Shown: positions 37,307-51,200 of the stretch, one piece after another
How positions within the stretch are numbered: the stretch's first letter is position 1
How the letters are laid out: every line of letters starts with the position of its first letter
From: Tetrahymena thermophila SB210
Lineage: Eukaryota > Ciliophora > Oligohymenophorea > Hymenostomatida > Tetrahymenidae
DNA length: 64,000 bases
Assembly: GCF_000189635.1 (NCBI RefSeq)
Contig: NW_002476365.1
Location: 698,268 to 762,267 of the forward strand
Direction: 5' to 3'
Notes under the pieces: model-generated
Told to the model about the DNA's origin: nothing
Seen by the model: the letters and a program-made list of their open reading frames with translations, nothing else
Database searches by the model: none
Position numbers and translations under genes: made by a program

Positions 37307-40000
37307 ATGATCAAGCAACTTGATATATTTGGCAGCTAAATCCTTCTAAGATTTAAGGGCTAACATACTTATAATACAAGATTTGGCTCTTTTTTTACTC
37401 TTTTGATTATTAGTGTCATTGGGTTTCGTCTCTTTTTTATTGTAAAGGACATATTTCTTAGGAATTCCCCTCAAGTTATTTTATCAGACAGATAAGTAGA
37501 TGATCCTGCTTTATTCGAAATGACTAATTCTACATTTCCTGTTGCTTTTGCTATGCAAGACCCTAAAACTTTTAATGCTTACATTGATGAAAGCATTTAT
37601 GTTATAAAAGCTTACTAACAAGTTAAAAGATTAGTTTTTAATCAAACAACTAATGTCTATGATTCTGTATGGGATACTCCTATATCATTAAAAATTTAGC
37701 CCTGCTCAACTCTTAACTTTGGAAATCCTACTAATTCACATTATTATTTAAAACTATAGTACTAGAATTATTACTGCTTTGATCCAAGTGCTGTTCTCAC
37801 AATTTAGGGAGATTTTAATTCAAATGTTTATTCTTAAGTCAGGTTTATTGTTTAAAAATGCTAAAAAAATTGTAAGCCTCAGGATGTGATTGATAAGTTT
37901 TTACTAAAAGCAACATTCAGTCTTTAAATGTCAGATGCTTATGTCGATCCAACTATAAAAGATAATCCTTTTGTAAGCTACTCCAGAGATTTTTTTTGGC
38001 CAACAAGTACTTTAATGCCAAAAGATGTCAACATTTATTTAAGAAATAATTATGTTTAGAGTGATTTTGGATGGGTTTTGTCTGATATAAAAGAATAAAA
38101 ATTTCCTACTTTTAGCTATTATGAAGCTGCGGTAAAAATTTTATTCAATTAAATTTAATAAAAATAGTACTTTTGAAATTATCAGGCTTTACAAAATTTG
38201 TATTTTATTCAAAATTAATTTACATTTATTAACATATGAGGTTATATTAAAGAAAATTTAAATTAAAAATAGGTTTATCCTCCAGATTATTAAACATATT
38301 TCTTATAAGTGTTATTCAGATTTGAGAAACAAAAAGAAAGTGTCTATCATAGATATTACAAGAATCTTAATAACATAATCTCTGAAATTGGTGGTTTTAC
38401 ACAGAGTCTTCTTGCTATTGGAATATTAATTTGTTCAAGAGTTTCTTAATTGCAATTAAATTAAGAAATAATAAATTAAGCATTTAACTATGACGAAGAT
38501 AGTGAAGCAGAGTGCAGTAACGGTGACAAAAACATGCTCCAATAACCTGTCAAAGATTAATCCTCCCCAAATATTATCAACAACCAAAAAGATTAAGTTG
38601 ATGCGGAAGATAACACAAATGCATATAAAATTCTACTTAACTCACGATTATAGATGTAAAAAACAGGAAATTCTAGATTAATGGCCTAAAATAAAAACGA
38701 CAATACTGTTTCAATAAACGAAATTAAAAAAGATGCTGATATATAAAGCATTTCATTTAATTAAGACATAACTTAAAATTTTAATGCCTTTAATTCAAAC
38801 TATAAATTTTAACAACCAGCAAGTTTATAATCAGGAATTTTATAACATAAATAATAATTCAGCCCTCCTGTCAAGGAATTTTCGAAAGAAGAAGCAAATG
38901 CTAAAGAATAATAGCCAAGTCCACTTAAAAAAGAGCATCAATAAATATTAAATTTGTTGCTTATGGAAGACAGCAGCGAATAAAATGATGATAAAGAAAC
39001 TAAATTAGAAAGAAGCACCAGTAAAGAGGTTAAAATTCACAAATAAAAGAAAAAAATAATTAAACTGGAATAAAAGCTTAAAGAAGACCGCTTTAAGGAA
39101 TTAATGGAAAAATAGACAAAAAGTATGAGAATGAGTATTTGGGAATACATAAAATCAAGTGTTTGGCCATTTGGAGAGCTAAAGAAAAAGAAATAAATAA
39201 TTAATTACAGCATAGACAAACTTTACTACAATCTTGACATTTTTAACATAGTTAAAAGACTTATAGAAGTTGAAAAGCTTAAAAGATTGTTACTGGACTA
39301 AGATTAAATAAAGTTATTTGATTATTTACCAAAGCCAACCATACATTCTGACTGCGTTCTGAAAAAAGATATGAAACAGAGCTTGTCTAAATAGTATGAA
39401 GTAGATATTATGTATTAAGACAATCGAACAGAAATGTAAAAGGTTAAGGATGCCTTCTAGTCATACAAAAAAATAATAAAGAAAACCGAGCACAGTAAAT
39501 TAGATTAGAAAATAATTGATTTACTGGATCCTAATTTGCTATTTCTATTTCAAACTTAACAAAATTAATAAGCTGAAGCTGAAATTTAAAAAAGTAAAAA
39601 ACCAGATAGTCCATTATAAGTAGAGGAAGTTTAGTCATACAGATAATCTCACCAACAAGAATAAGCATTTGAATAAGATCTCTCTACCCTCAGAAACGAG
39701 ATTAAATTATTAAAACAGGCCTTATCTAGTCCTCGCATGGAATTATAGTAGTAACCCATCATTTCAATATCGTCTGATAATATGGAAATGATTAACTTAG
39801 AGAGTATCTAATAAAGAAATTCAAATTATCCAAGTGTTATTTTATAAAATAATTCTACTCAAAAAAATTAAGAGAATAAACAAAATGAACAAGAACAAAG
39901 TTTCAGCAGTGAAATTGCAATAGAAGATATATAAAATTAGCCAAACCAGTTTGTTGCAAAGAATAAAAATAGTGAAATCTAATTTAAAATTGACAGCTGA
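37307..40000 (+). CDS. Two-TM membrane protein with lumenal domain and long Q/K-rich cytoplasmic tail
   Basis: Exons 37307-38131 and 38273-40000 encode 850 residues. Residues 1-30 are a cytosolic start (MIKQLDIFGSQILLRFKGQ). TM1 is FFTLLIISVIGFRLFFIV. About 280 lumenal residues follow, with paired cysteines (QPCSTLNFGN, QKCQKNCKPQD) and segments such as RDFFWPTSTLMP. TM2 is in EIGGFTQSLLAIGILIC, preceded by VLFRFEKQKESVYHRYYKN. The remaining ~470 residues are hydrophilic, Lys/Gln/Ser-rich with coiled-coil potential (KEVKIHKQKKKIIKLEQKL). This N-in, two-TM plan with a Gly-Gly at TM2 is one I associate with a large ciliate family of uncharacterised transmembrane proteins. The role is unknown. 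Confidence 0.8.
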
Positions 40001-40747
40001 AAATACATCATAAAATAATTATCAAATAAAAAATAAAATTAACTTTGTTTTTCAAGCATTAAATCTTCGAGAAACAAAAAATATTTTTTTCATCTATAGT
40101 TAAATTAAATATTAAAAAGCTTAAAGGGCTTATTAGTTTACTTATCCTTTATGTAATAAATATTCTATAATAGAAATCTATTAAATTATCAATTAAATAA
40201 ATTTTTTATTGAAGGAAGATTATATTTTTATAAATTTTAGTTACAAAAAATAATTAAAACTTATCTGAGATATCTGTTTTAAACACATAGATTAAACAAT
40301 TAAATAATAAATATTTGCTGTAAAAAAATAAAATATAATTGAAACTATTAAATAATATAACTTGTTACAATTCTTGTATGTAGCCTTGAAAAAGGCAGTA
40401 CCCTAGGGTACTATATATATAATTGAATTTACTAATTTTTTAAACTCTAATTTAAATAGAATTTGTTTGTCTAATTTATATTTGATTAAATCCAAAATAT
40501 AATTTATATTTTTTTACAAACACAAAAAAAATAGTAAATATCTTAAATTTGTTTTTATCTTCTCATTAATTTTTTTGTGATATGCTTTTATTATTTAAAG
40601 AAGATTTTTTGGATTATATTTTGTTTTTTTTTATTTATCAAAATTTATTTAAATTGATATTTTTATCTAGCTTATTAACTTATTGGCTGGCATCAGATTA
40701 TAAAATATAATTAATTTTTATTTATTTATTTAAAAGTGAAAAAAAAT
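40001..40747. other. Intergenic with a hairpin-plus-palindrome element
   Basis: AT-rich 3' flank of the membrane-protein gene. The only notable element is the hairpin and palindrome at 40383-40412, listed separately. Confidence 0.4.
40383..40412. other. GAAA-loop hairpin next to a 16-bp perfect palindrome
   Basis: GCCTT-GAAA-AAGGC (40383-40396) can form a 5-bp stem with a GAAA tetraloop. It is followed at once by the perfect 16-base palindrome AGTACCCTAGGGTACT (40397-40412). Both stand out from AT-rich flanks. It could be a structured RNA end, a protein-binding site or a terminator-like signal; nothing decides between these. Confidence 0.45.
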
Positions 40748-40820
40748 TGGAGAACCTGGGCATTGATCCCAGTGCCTCTCGTATGCTAAACGAGCGCTCT
40801 ACCATTTGAGCTAGATCCCC
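40748..40820 (-). tRNA. tRNA-Ala(AGC): tRNA-Ala(AGC), copy 1
   Basis: On the minus strand a 73-base cloverleaf begins GGGGATC and ends GTTCTCC plus discriminator A. The anticodon arm CTCGT-TTAGCAT-ACGAG gives anticodon AGC. The G3-T70 pair, the usual alanine identity element, is present. The sixth acceptor pair is a T-T mismatch. No intron. Confidence 0.95.
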
Positions 40821-40888
40821 AACACAAAAGTCTTCTTTATTAAGAATCATTATACCATAGATTTAATATAAAATGTAAAAATAAAAAA

Positions 40889-40961
40889 TGGAGAACCTGG
40901 GCATTGATCCCAGTGCCTCTCGTATGCTAAACGAGCGCTCTACCATTTGAGCTAGATCCCC
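40889..40961 (-). tRNA. tRNA-Ala(AGC): tRNA-Ala(AGC), copy 2
   Basis: Identical in sequence to copy 1 over all 73 bases, same strand. It lies 68 bases from copy 1, and the flanks are unrelated AT-rich DNA apart from the last few bases. Confidence 0.95.
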
Positions 40962-41030
40962 ATCACAACTTTATATCAATTTATTTTTTTCGTGTATTTT
41001 AGATTTTAAATAAATTTAAAAATTAAAAAT

Positions 41031-41103
41031 TGGAGAACCTGGGCATTGATCCCAGTGCCTCTCGTATGCTAAACGAGCGCTCTACCATTTGAGCTAGATC
41101 CCC
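41031..41103 (-). tRNA. tRNA-Ala(AGC): tRNA-Ala(AGC), copy 3
   Basis: Third identical copy, same strand, 69 bases from copy 2. Internal A- and B-boxes are the same as in the others. Short T-runs on the minus strand after each copy would serve as terminators. Confidence 0.95.
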
Positions 41104-42286
41104 AACACAACAAAAGTATTTAAGAATTAAAATTTAATTGCTTTTTAATTTCAGATACTTTAATTAAATATTTTGATAGTTTTGCAACTAAAAAAAGAAA
41201 ATTACAAAAGAAATCCAAAAAAAAAAACCATTAATAAAATTTCTATATTTAAAGATTATTTATGAAAACTTACTTTTTTATTCTTAATTAAAATTTTTAA
41301 TCCCAAAAACAAAGCTAATCCATGATTAACAATAAAATACATTGTTTATTAATACTCTTAAAAAAATTATTGAATTCTGAGAATTTATAAACTTATTTTT
41401 CTATATTGGCTATTACAAGGACAAATAAGATTAATTAAAATTTTCATATTGTTTTTTAAGAGTTTTTTTGTGAAAAAATAATTCAGCTAATAAATTGTTG
41501 ATTATTCATGTATTTTTTATTAATATTTACTCTTAAATATTTTATTGAATTCTGATAATTTATACGTTTATTTTTCTATGTTTGGCTATTATATAAAACT
41601 GAGATCAAATAAATTTTATTTTGAAAATTTTCTTACTAATAAAAAATATATTTTTACTAAAATAATTCAACTAATGACTAATAATTGATATATTATTTCT
41701 TATTTCTTATCAAATATTGTATTTAATTCTGGATATTTAATAAATTTTACCTTCTAAAATAATTTCCTTAGTAAAAAATATTTTAAACTAAAATTAATTT
41801 ATCTAATCTTTGATTCTTTATAAATTTTTTATTCATTCTTCTCAGTATCTTATTCAATTGTAATTATTAGCTTGTTAATTGTTTAATTATTAAAAAGTTT
41901 GAGATCAAATACATTTTATTTTCAAATATCCTTTTTTTAAAATAGGACTACTGAAATAAATACATACATGAATTATGAACTGGATAAGATATCGTTTTGA
42001 AAAAATGATAATTCTAAATTTATTAGCTGGTTTTTATCTATAATTTTTAAAAAATTATTAGTATCTTTCTGATCTCTTCTTATTCATCAATATTCTATTT
42101 GACAAAAATTCATTAAAACTTATTTTGATTATAGACTGATATTAAATACAATAGTTTATAGTTTGTTTCTATAATTTTTTAGAAAAGAGATTTAATAACT
42201 ATTATTCTACACAACATACATAAAAGTTTAAAAAGTCGTTTCTAATATTAGTTTAAATATAAAGTAGGTTTTACCACTAAGAAAAT
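41104..42286. other. Intergenic upstream of the HECT gene
   Basis: About 1.2 kb between the tRNA-Ala cluster and the HECT start. Its middle holds the degenerate array listed at 41320-41990. The last ~290 bases are the likely HECT promoter, with no clear motif. Confidence 0.4.
41320..41990. repeat. Degenerate tandem array, about four units of 170-190 bp
   Basis: Units share the order TTATTGAATTCTGA, AATTTATA, ACTTATTTTTCTAT, TTGGCTATTA, GAGATCAAATA, ATTTTATTTT and AATAATTCAACTAAT-like. The TTGAATTCTG core occurs near 41371 and 41543, with a weaker TTTAATTCTGG near 41730 and CTTATTCAATTGTAA near 41855. GAGATCAAATA occurs at 41601 and 41901. Divergence increases toward the right. Confidence 0.55.
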
Positions 42287-45200
42287 ATGGGTAACTGTAT
42301 GAAAAGCAAAGGCCAAGATCATATAAGTGATCCTGAGAAAGTAAATAAAAACGTGAACAAGATTTTTCCTTAGTAAGCAAGCAGTTAGATTCAGCAGTAG
42401 TAAAAATCAGATATTAAATAACAAAATGGTAATAAATACCTATATTTGCAAAAAGAATAATTTAAATTAAATCTATTTTTTCAAACCTTTTTGAATTCAT
42501 GATGAATAATATTTTACCCGAATATTTATTTTCAATAAAAAGAAAATGAACCCAAAAATTTTCAGATCATTGATGAATAAATTATAGAAATAAAACCTGT
42601 AAAGGAGTTAAGCAAGATACAGCTAATGAAACTTTAAAAAAAGAAAGAGTAGTAGAAGTTGAAATAAAATGAATAGATTAAACCTTTGTTTGATTATCTT
42701 GTTGAAAAGGCACAAGAGGAAAACCCTTCTGAAGTAGATTTTGAGAAGGTTTCTTAGCTAATGGAGTAGCAGGATCCAAAAATAATTAATCAGTGCATGC
42801 TCCACAAAGAAATGTCAGGCTGTACTTTAAGCGATTATTGTCTTTAAAATTAGCACATTTATATTTTAAAGTTTGTTTTTGAGAGACTTTAAATAGAAGA
42901 CTTTTCCTTTGATGATTAAAAAAATCTAGCCAACCTCATCTTTAAGGCGCTTATATCTTCTTCTAAATAATTTAATAAAAGACCAGAATTCTTCTTCTCT
43001 TTTTTAGATCTTATTGAAAATAGCGAAGGTTTAGGAAAGTTATTCTCATTGTATCTAGAAACAGCTAATCCATATTGCTTTTTGCAATGTAAATCATTAA
43101 TTAATTAATTAGCATAAATAAAATGATTTTGTGCTTTATTAAAGTTATCAATTTAGAGTCAGATTAGGCTTAAATGTTTTTAGAAAGGGTAAAAGAACTT
43201 ATCTAAAAATCTATAGAAAACGAAGAACAATAAAAAGAGATCGAGTTACTAAATGTCGTACTAAAAATAAAATAAAATTTCTTACTAGACTAGTATTTTG
43301 TGAAATTTAATTTGCCTAAAAATGTTGAAATTTTAAAGAGAGATTTATATGATAGCAATCTTAAAAGCACATTTATTGATAGGTAATTTGACTTATCTAA
43401 AGGAATGAAGTTTCAAAAATAAAATTCGTTAATTGAATCAGAATATAATTTTGCACACTATTTAACATCTAAAAAAAGGTAAAAATAGATAGATAACTTT
43501 TATGTTAAGAGTAATATTTAAAAATAAAATAAAAAAGGTTAGATTTAGTTTAGTAGAACTGGAGTATCTACTTAGAATTATTGTTAGAAAAAGATAGCAG
43601 TAGAAATACAGGCGCTTCTATAATTTTCTCAAAGTAAAAAGCAAGTATAATTTTAGAAATGATAGAAGCTTATCAAGCAAACCAGAATTTATTCAATTAA
43701 GTGCTAACTATTTCAAATTAAACTAATTAAAATTTAATCCATATGGTCATAAGGAATACAAGTTTATCTTCGGATAGCATTGTTACCATCATTTAAAAAA
43801 TGTTTGCCAACCATTCTTAAGAGAAAGAAAAATTATTGATTTAATACGATAGTGAGAACAATATTCCACTTACTTTATATCTAAAAAAAAAAACAGAAAA
43901 CAAGGACTTAAGTTTAGTTGAACTCTTAATTCCAGCTAAGATTAAAAACAAAAATGAAAAGTATCCTTATCCTCTTTTAGATAACTTGGAATTCCCTCTA
44001 TTTGAATTTTAAATGTTTTAATTTCTTTCAATTCCCAGTTATGTTTGGAGAGTTTATCCAAAGCTTTAAAAGTTTTATGATGATATAGATGCTCTAAATA
44101 ATCAAATTTTTTGTGCAATACTATCTTTAAGGGAATAAAGTAATATAAGGGTTTTATTTATTTTCTACATTTTATTTATTATTTTTGATATTAATGAAAT
44201 TAGGAGATGAAGTATTTAATAAGGTAGGTAACAGTTTGTGCTTTGCACTTAAAAAAGGATTTTTTGAAAATCTCATTTTATAATCTGAATATCAAATAGC
44301 TAAAAAGTATTTATTAGATTAAAGGTATTTAGATGAATGTAGTAGAATGGCATTAAGCAATAGCAAAAAATAAGAAATCCTAAACTACTTGTTGTAATAG
44401 AGTACTATATCATAAAAAGTATACTTTTAAAAATTTCTTTAAAGGCTAACTGGATAGAATGTTGCTGATTGCTCATAATTCTACATAGCACCTTCATAAA
44501 GCGCTCTTCAAATAGTAGCGACATTAAAATTAAAATAAGAGTTTGGTATAATTGAGTTAGAGGAAGAAACGCTAAAATAATATCTAGATGATATTTTCGA
44601 ATTATATTTGAATCAAAAAGAATATTTTGAAAAAGAAGAATTTTTGAAAATAACTCGAGGTTATTTTTAATATAAACCTGTATTTTACTTATTTGGCTGT
44701 CTTCAGGATTAAAAATATTTCAATCAAATAAAACAATTGTATAATTTTTCTATAATTGACATATCAAACTTTAAAGCAGCTGAAGCTATTTAGGCAGCAT
44801 TTGAGCAAGTATATTTTAGTCATAAAACATTAAAAAAAGATGATTTATAAATTTAAGAAAATCAAAAACTTAAAGAAAATAGATAAATCGATTTGAGAAA
44901 TTTAAAGTTCGATTTGTCATATTTGCTTGAATAATCAAAATTTGTATTCTTAATTTTGTAATCTAAAATTAAGAAATAATTTACCAACATACTTGTAGAA
45001 GAGATTTTTAAACAAGATTATGATTTTAATAACTTGTTCTCAAAATCAAAACAAACAAAATTTACAATTATGTTTATTTTTACTAGCCCTGAATTTAAGA
45101 AAGCGCTCACTGAAAAAGGGATAAAATAAATCAATAGAAGCTTTTTCTCTACATATAAAAAATTACTTCTTTTGATATTACTAGAATGTATAAACGCCAA

Positions 45201-48200
45201 TGATAAGGAAAATATAGAATTTTTAAAAGAATAATACAATCCAACAAGTGGTGATATAATTTTGGATCTTAGAAGTAAAAGGAATTTTTCTTACTACTAA
45301 GAAAACGCATAAAAAATTGTATAGAATTTAATAAGCTCTGATTTATTAGGAAGAATTAAGATGATTTTACCTTACAAGCATTCTTTTAATAAATAACTTA
45401 TAAATAATCTAAAATAATCTGATGATGTTTACATGAATTTATTTTATGAGCTAATGACTACATCGAGCAATATATTTTAAATATTAGTTTCAAAAGAAAA
45501 ATATGTGAAGATTTTATTATTAATTAGCAATGACTAAGAAGAAATAATATCAAAAATTATATCCAAAATCCATTTTGCACTTCTATGCTATAATCTCCCA
45601 GCTTTATAGTGGCTATTTTCTATTGTAAAAAATAAAAAGATAGATAAAAATAAAAAAGATCTAGAAAAACTAAAAGATCAATAAGAATAAGTAGAGGAGC
45701 ATGATTAACAAAACGAAGAATAAGGATTAGATCAAGTATGTGAAACATTATATTCTAATTTAAATAAACTTTTTCATGTTTAAAATGATCATATTTCAGA
45801 AGATTTTGTTGAATTGACAGATGAGTAAATAAAATTGAGAAGGAATATTCAGTGGAATATTTTCAAAGAAATTAAGTAGAATCTTAGTGAATAAAGAATT
45901 TTATATGACTATAGTTTATATTAAAGTTATGGACTTAAGTTTTCTGTTGGTAACAAAGATTTTGACCCTAAAATTCTATCAAGCGATTACTTGAAGCTGG
46001 TCGAAATTATTGAAGACATTTACAGAAAACGAGAAATAACTTTTATAAATAAAAGAAATTAAAAAAATTAGCTCCTTGAAACAGAATAGATAGAGTTTAT
46101 ACTTGAGTAATTTCTAAAAAGAGCTGAAGAGTTGTATAATTGTGAAATAGAAGAGTAAGATGAAAAATCTGATATTACATTTAATGAAAAAAATGAAGCT
46201 TAATCAAAAAGAATAGATATAGTTAACTGCTTATAGTTTATTTAAAAAAAATTATTTTCTTAGGTAATCCATATCAAAAAGATTTAATAGCAACTTTTAA
46301 AATTAGGAAATCAAGCTATTCATCACAAAGATTTAAATTTACTTAAAATAATAAATAAAATGTTCTGTCAAGCCATCTAAGATAAGAAAGATGACTATAC
46401 TATTGTTTCATCATATATTAACCAAATTGTATACCCTTTTTTCCTTTAAAGTGAAATAGAGCATAACTAAAATTAGAAAGTTTAATTATCAGATGAAAAT
46501 GAAAATGAAATTGATGATGAAAATAAAATTACAAAAAATAAATCTAAGGAAATTGAGTAAACTGAAATGGAATCTAAGAAAATATATTTTTATAACAAAG
46601 ATGGTCAAAAAGAAAAAATAATATACCACAAAAAAATATTGTAAAACAAAACATTAATTCAGCTTATTCTCAGCTCTCTTATTAGCTCAAATGAGCAGCT
46701 ATTAATAAATATTGCTAGAATAGTTTCATTGATCTATTCTTAAAAACCCTCATTGATAAATAGATTCTTCCTTTAATTTAGTGGATATAAAGCTGAATAT
46801 GTCGATTTTATTTATTTCTTTTAGAAAGAAAAACCTATATTTTTTTCTCGCAATTTTCAAAAAGAGAGATTTGAAGCCATTCTTAAAGTAATGCATGAAG
46901 AGTATTCTCGTCAATTATAGAACGAACTCTTGACAAAAGAGAACCAAAAAAGAACTAAATTTATCATCTAAAACCTCAATAAGGATATTGCAAGACATGG
47001 GCTGATTTAGAAATGGGAAAATATGTAGCATTATTTTAAAGATATATTAACTAAAGAATCAGAAATGAATATTATTTAGTGCTGCATTTGTGCTTATGCT
47101 GGAAGATTACTATCATCAGAGCCTGTTTCGGAGGAAAAGTATGAAAAAACAACAATGTATTCAAATATCAGAAATTTTTTATCACAAATACTTAATCAAA
47201 GAAATTGTGTTGATAATATTAAAGAGCCTTCTAGCTTACAAAGTTATACAGCAATAATAGATAATTGTTTAAGCATTTTAAAAGACCAGTACCATAGCTC
47301 ATAGCAACTTTAGATAGAATATAAATCAAATAATAATATATTTAATTATACCTCAGACTTTTCCCTCGAAATTACTCTGAATGTTTTATACTTTTCTTTA
47401 ATTTACCACTTTGATGATACTTTTCCTTTCGTTAAATATCTTCATAATAAAAAAATTTTAAATGAATAAAAAGATCAAGGCATTAATGATAATGCTAAAG
47501 ATGAAATTAATCAGCTCAAATAATTATGGCAACATTTCATATTAAAATCAATTAAGTATGGAGCATTGAGTTACTTTTCAATTTGGAACAATTCTTAACT
47601 TAGGCAATTTTTAGATGAGTTTGAAAATGATTACTTAGAAATCATCACAGCAAAAGAATAAAATATAATAGAGTCTGATGAACTTTTTAATGTGAAAAGA
47701 TATTAAAATAGCATCATTCCTTTTAATAGCAAATTTTCTGATGTTAATTAAGAATATTTAAACTTTTTTGTCAAAAATAAAAGTAACCTCATTCCTTAAA
47801 ACATAGACATTCTATAAATTTTGTTGGATGACGCTTGTCTAAGTTCTATTTCTTACTTTAAAAATTCAGATGGTCAAAAAAATTATTCTAAAATATATTT
47901 GCTCGATGCTATGAAAAAGTTTGATATGAAATTAAATTGTATGGTTTGTAAGGATAAGAATAGTAGAAATAATCGTAAGAGTAAAAAAACTAAAGTTAAT
48001 CTTGAGCTTTTAAGTCCAAATAATAATCAATAAAATAATATTGTTCAAAATTAAAATAAATTAAATTAATATATTACCCAACTTAGCGATGAAGATCTTG
48101 AACACGCCCTTACAATTGGACTTTTTAACTTATATGACAAAGTTACTACAAAAATAAGCAAATAAAAGATTTTATTTTTGTAATTAAATACATAGGACTA

Positions 48201-51200
48201 AAATAAATTAGTTTCAGATTCTAAAAGCAATTAAATTTAAGAATCTACTTTTTTTAATGCTATTTAATATGCGTTAGTGATAGGAAGATTTAATTATATA
48301 AAACTTCATTAAAATATATTAATAGAGTGTATGGATGCTAAATAAGAATAAAAATTAGCAATGTGTATTAAATATGCTTTATTGTCTGGTAGGCTAGAAA
48401 TTTTTTAGCTATTTTTTGAGAAAATACCAACAAATTCATAGAAATTCACTTTCTTAAAAGACCAAAAGATTTTATTTGAATTAGCTAGATTATATATCGG
48501 ACAAGATAGTTTGTTTAAATACCTTCTTGTAAATTACTACTGCAACAGCTAATTTTTAAGCTCTAATGGTTAAGGAGAGGAATTATTAGAATTCAATGAA
48601 ATCATTTCGGACAAATGTATTGTGTTCAAGAATTTAGCAATAATGAAATAAGAAGAAGCATTATTAGATATTTTTAACTATATCTTAATTAAATTTACTA
48701 CAGAATAGAAACAGCTTCTAAAATAAACTATGTGTTATTTCTCTAGTGAAGAAATCTAAAGTAATTTAGAGAACTAATTTAACCAAAATCCAATAAGTGT
48801 TTATGATGCTTTTTATCTTTTCCAGCTTTACAATCTGAGATGCTTTTTACTTTAAAAGGAGATGATGGTATTAGATGAGTTTTCAGGAAACATAGAATTC
48901 ATTCAAGATATGAATTAAGAAGTATGCAAAACGCATTAATTGTCTTATCTGTAAAGCTAAAAACTGATTAAAGTTGAGGAAAGCAGATCTGAGTTATATA
49001 CCCATTTAAATATAATATTTAAATTCCTTTTTGAAGAGCTTACTTCTTATCAAGTAAATTTACCAGCTATTTCAATGCTAGAAAATTCTTTGTTTGGATT
49101 TATTTCTCTAAATGCCCATCTATAATATATTTATAAGAGTTTGAATATCTTCATCCGAATGTAATTTAACTAGATACTCTATACATTCTGTGAAATTTTC
49201 AACATAAACATTCACAAGCTTATGCAAAGTGATGTAAGCCATAGAGAAAATTTATAAAAATCTGAGCTTTTCAACATTTATTTGCTCAAAAACAGTATTT
49301 ACCCAGATATAAACATGATAAAAGTAATACAGGATAATCCTTCTTATTTTAAGAATTGTAAAATGGCAAAGTTTTTGAATAAGCTTAATCAATAAAACAT
49401 TTAGCCAAGTATTTCCTTCTTAAATTCCTTTTTCTCTAAACATTTCTCTAATGAAAATTAAAATGCTTAACTTTTGAAGGGAGAATAAAAGTTTGCTGAA
49501 ATAAAAAAGCTAATTTCAAAGCAGTACAATTAAAGAGAACTTATAAAAATTTTGTGTGATAAAGAAAAATAATATATAACATAGGACAAAGATACTTTTA
49601 ATACTATATTATAAGATGCTTCACTAGCTATTTATCTTCTCAAAGATAATCCTTTAGCTGATCAAATAGTTGAATAATTTGTAAATGAAATTAATGATAA
49701 TAGGGAATAATATTAAATAATTCAAAGAGACAAATATGAGTAAACTAAATTCAAAACAGAATTTTAAGCAAAAGCAACAGCTGTATTTTAAAAAGAGTTT
49801 ACTGATAGCCCTTTCAATAAGGTATTAAGATCACTAGTTTACTATTTTTCAGTTTAAAAAGGGGAATCTCTTGCAAGCATATTCGAAAAAGTTTTTGCTA
49901 GCATAAATATTTTCAGTAAGCAAGGATTGAGCTTTTAGTATCATTTGCTAATAATCAAAAATGCTAAAGAAATAACTGAAAGTTCTAAAGATATTCAATA
50001 ATAAAACTAGTAGATAGAACATAAAAAAATATAAAATCCTCAATTAAATGAAGAATCAATTAGAGATTTAATAGAAGATATCATTTATTATAAATTAATA
50101 AAGTCTTCATCAGAATCATATTCTAGCCAGATAGTAATTTATTTTAATAATTTTTTCAAAGATATTTTCTAATTTGTTTCAAATGAGAACAACAATCTTG
50201 AAAGATAATATTCTTTGCTCTTTTAGACAGTTTTTAGATTCTTCTAAACAATTTACTCTCTGCACATAGCTGACAATTTCCCTGAGAAGCAGATAGAAAT
50301 ATCTTTAATAGAAGGAAATGGGCCAATATTAATTGAGAAAATGGATGATTTTGGATTAACAATAAATATTTTCTATAATTACAATCACTAACAATTTACA
50401 TTAAATGCTTCAGATGTTTAGCCTTTAATTGATCAAGTAGAAAATTACTATTTCTTCGAAAAGAACATGCCTTTCATTGAACAATAAATTGAATTATTTA
50501 ACAATCGCAAAGACAGGCTAATCATCTAATCATAATTTGGAGTTATTCCTTTTATATTTGATTACGATAGCATTTAACATTTAGAACTACCTGAAAAGAG
50601 GGAAATACTCAATTAAATAGAATTAAGATCTCAAGAGTATTTAAAGAATGAGTTTAAAAAGTAATTATCATAAAATGCCTAGGTAGTTGACAAAGCAGAG
50701 CAACACTACGACTCTAACACATACTTCGGGCTTTATTCTTTAGTTGAAGATATATCGATGTACTTGTCGTTTTTAAATGTAAATAATCAATTAAATTCAT
50801 TTTTTTCATCCATTATTTTTATAATTTTATTAGATAAAATAAAAAGAATTTTATGCTTTAAACGATATGTTCGCCCCACACAACAATGCAATGATGAATC
50901 CAATGGAGTAATAGTCACATATTTAATAAAGTACTACTAATATGCAGTAATCGCAACCTTTTGAATCTGATCATAGATTCACTTCTTAAACTATGATTGG
51001 AAGCTAAGTTTAAAACTTGAATTCAAGAATTGGTGGATAACAAACAAGGGAAAACCAAAATGTACTAAATAGTGTTAAAATGCATGGAGCTATTTTTTCA
51101 TATTATTTAGAATAATTACCAGATAATACCTATAAAGTTAATTTGAAAAAGAATAACACAATATCTAAATCTGGCTATAACCAGTTATTATTTAGTGAAT

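Noticed and set aside
50758-50940. 60-residue plus-strand frame
   Set aside because: It reads through an intron of the HECT gene; splicing to ATAAAATAAAAAG at about 50830 gives the continuing HECT frame.
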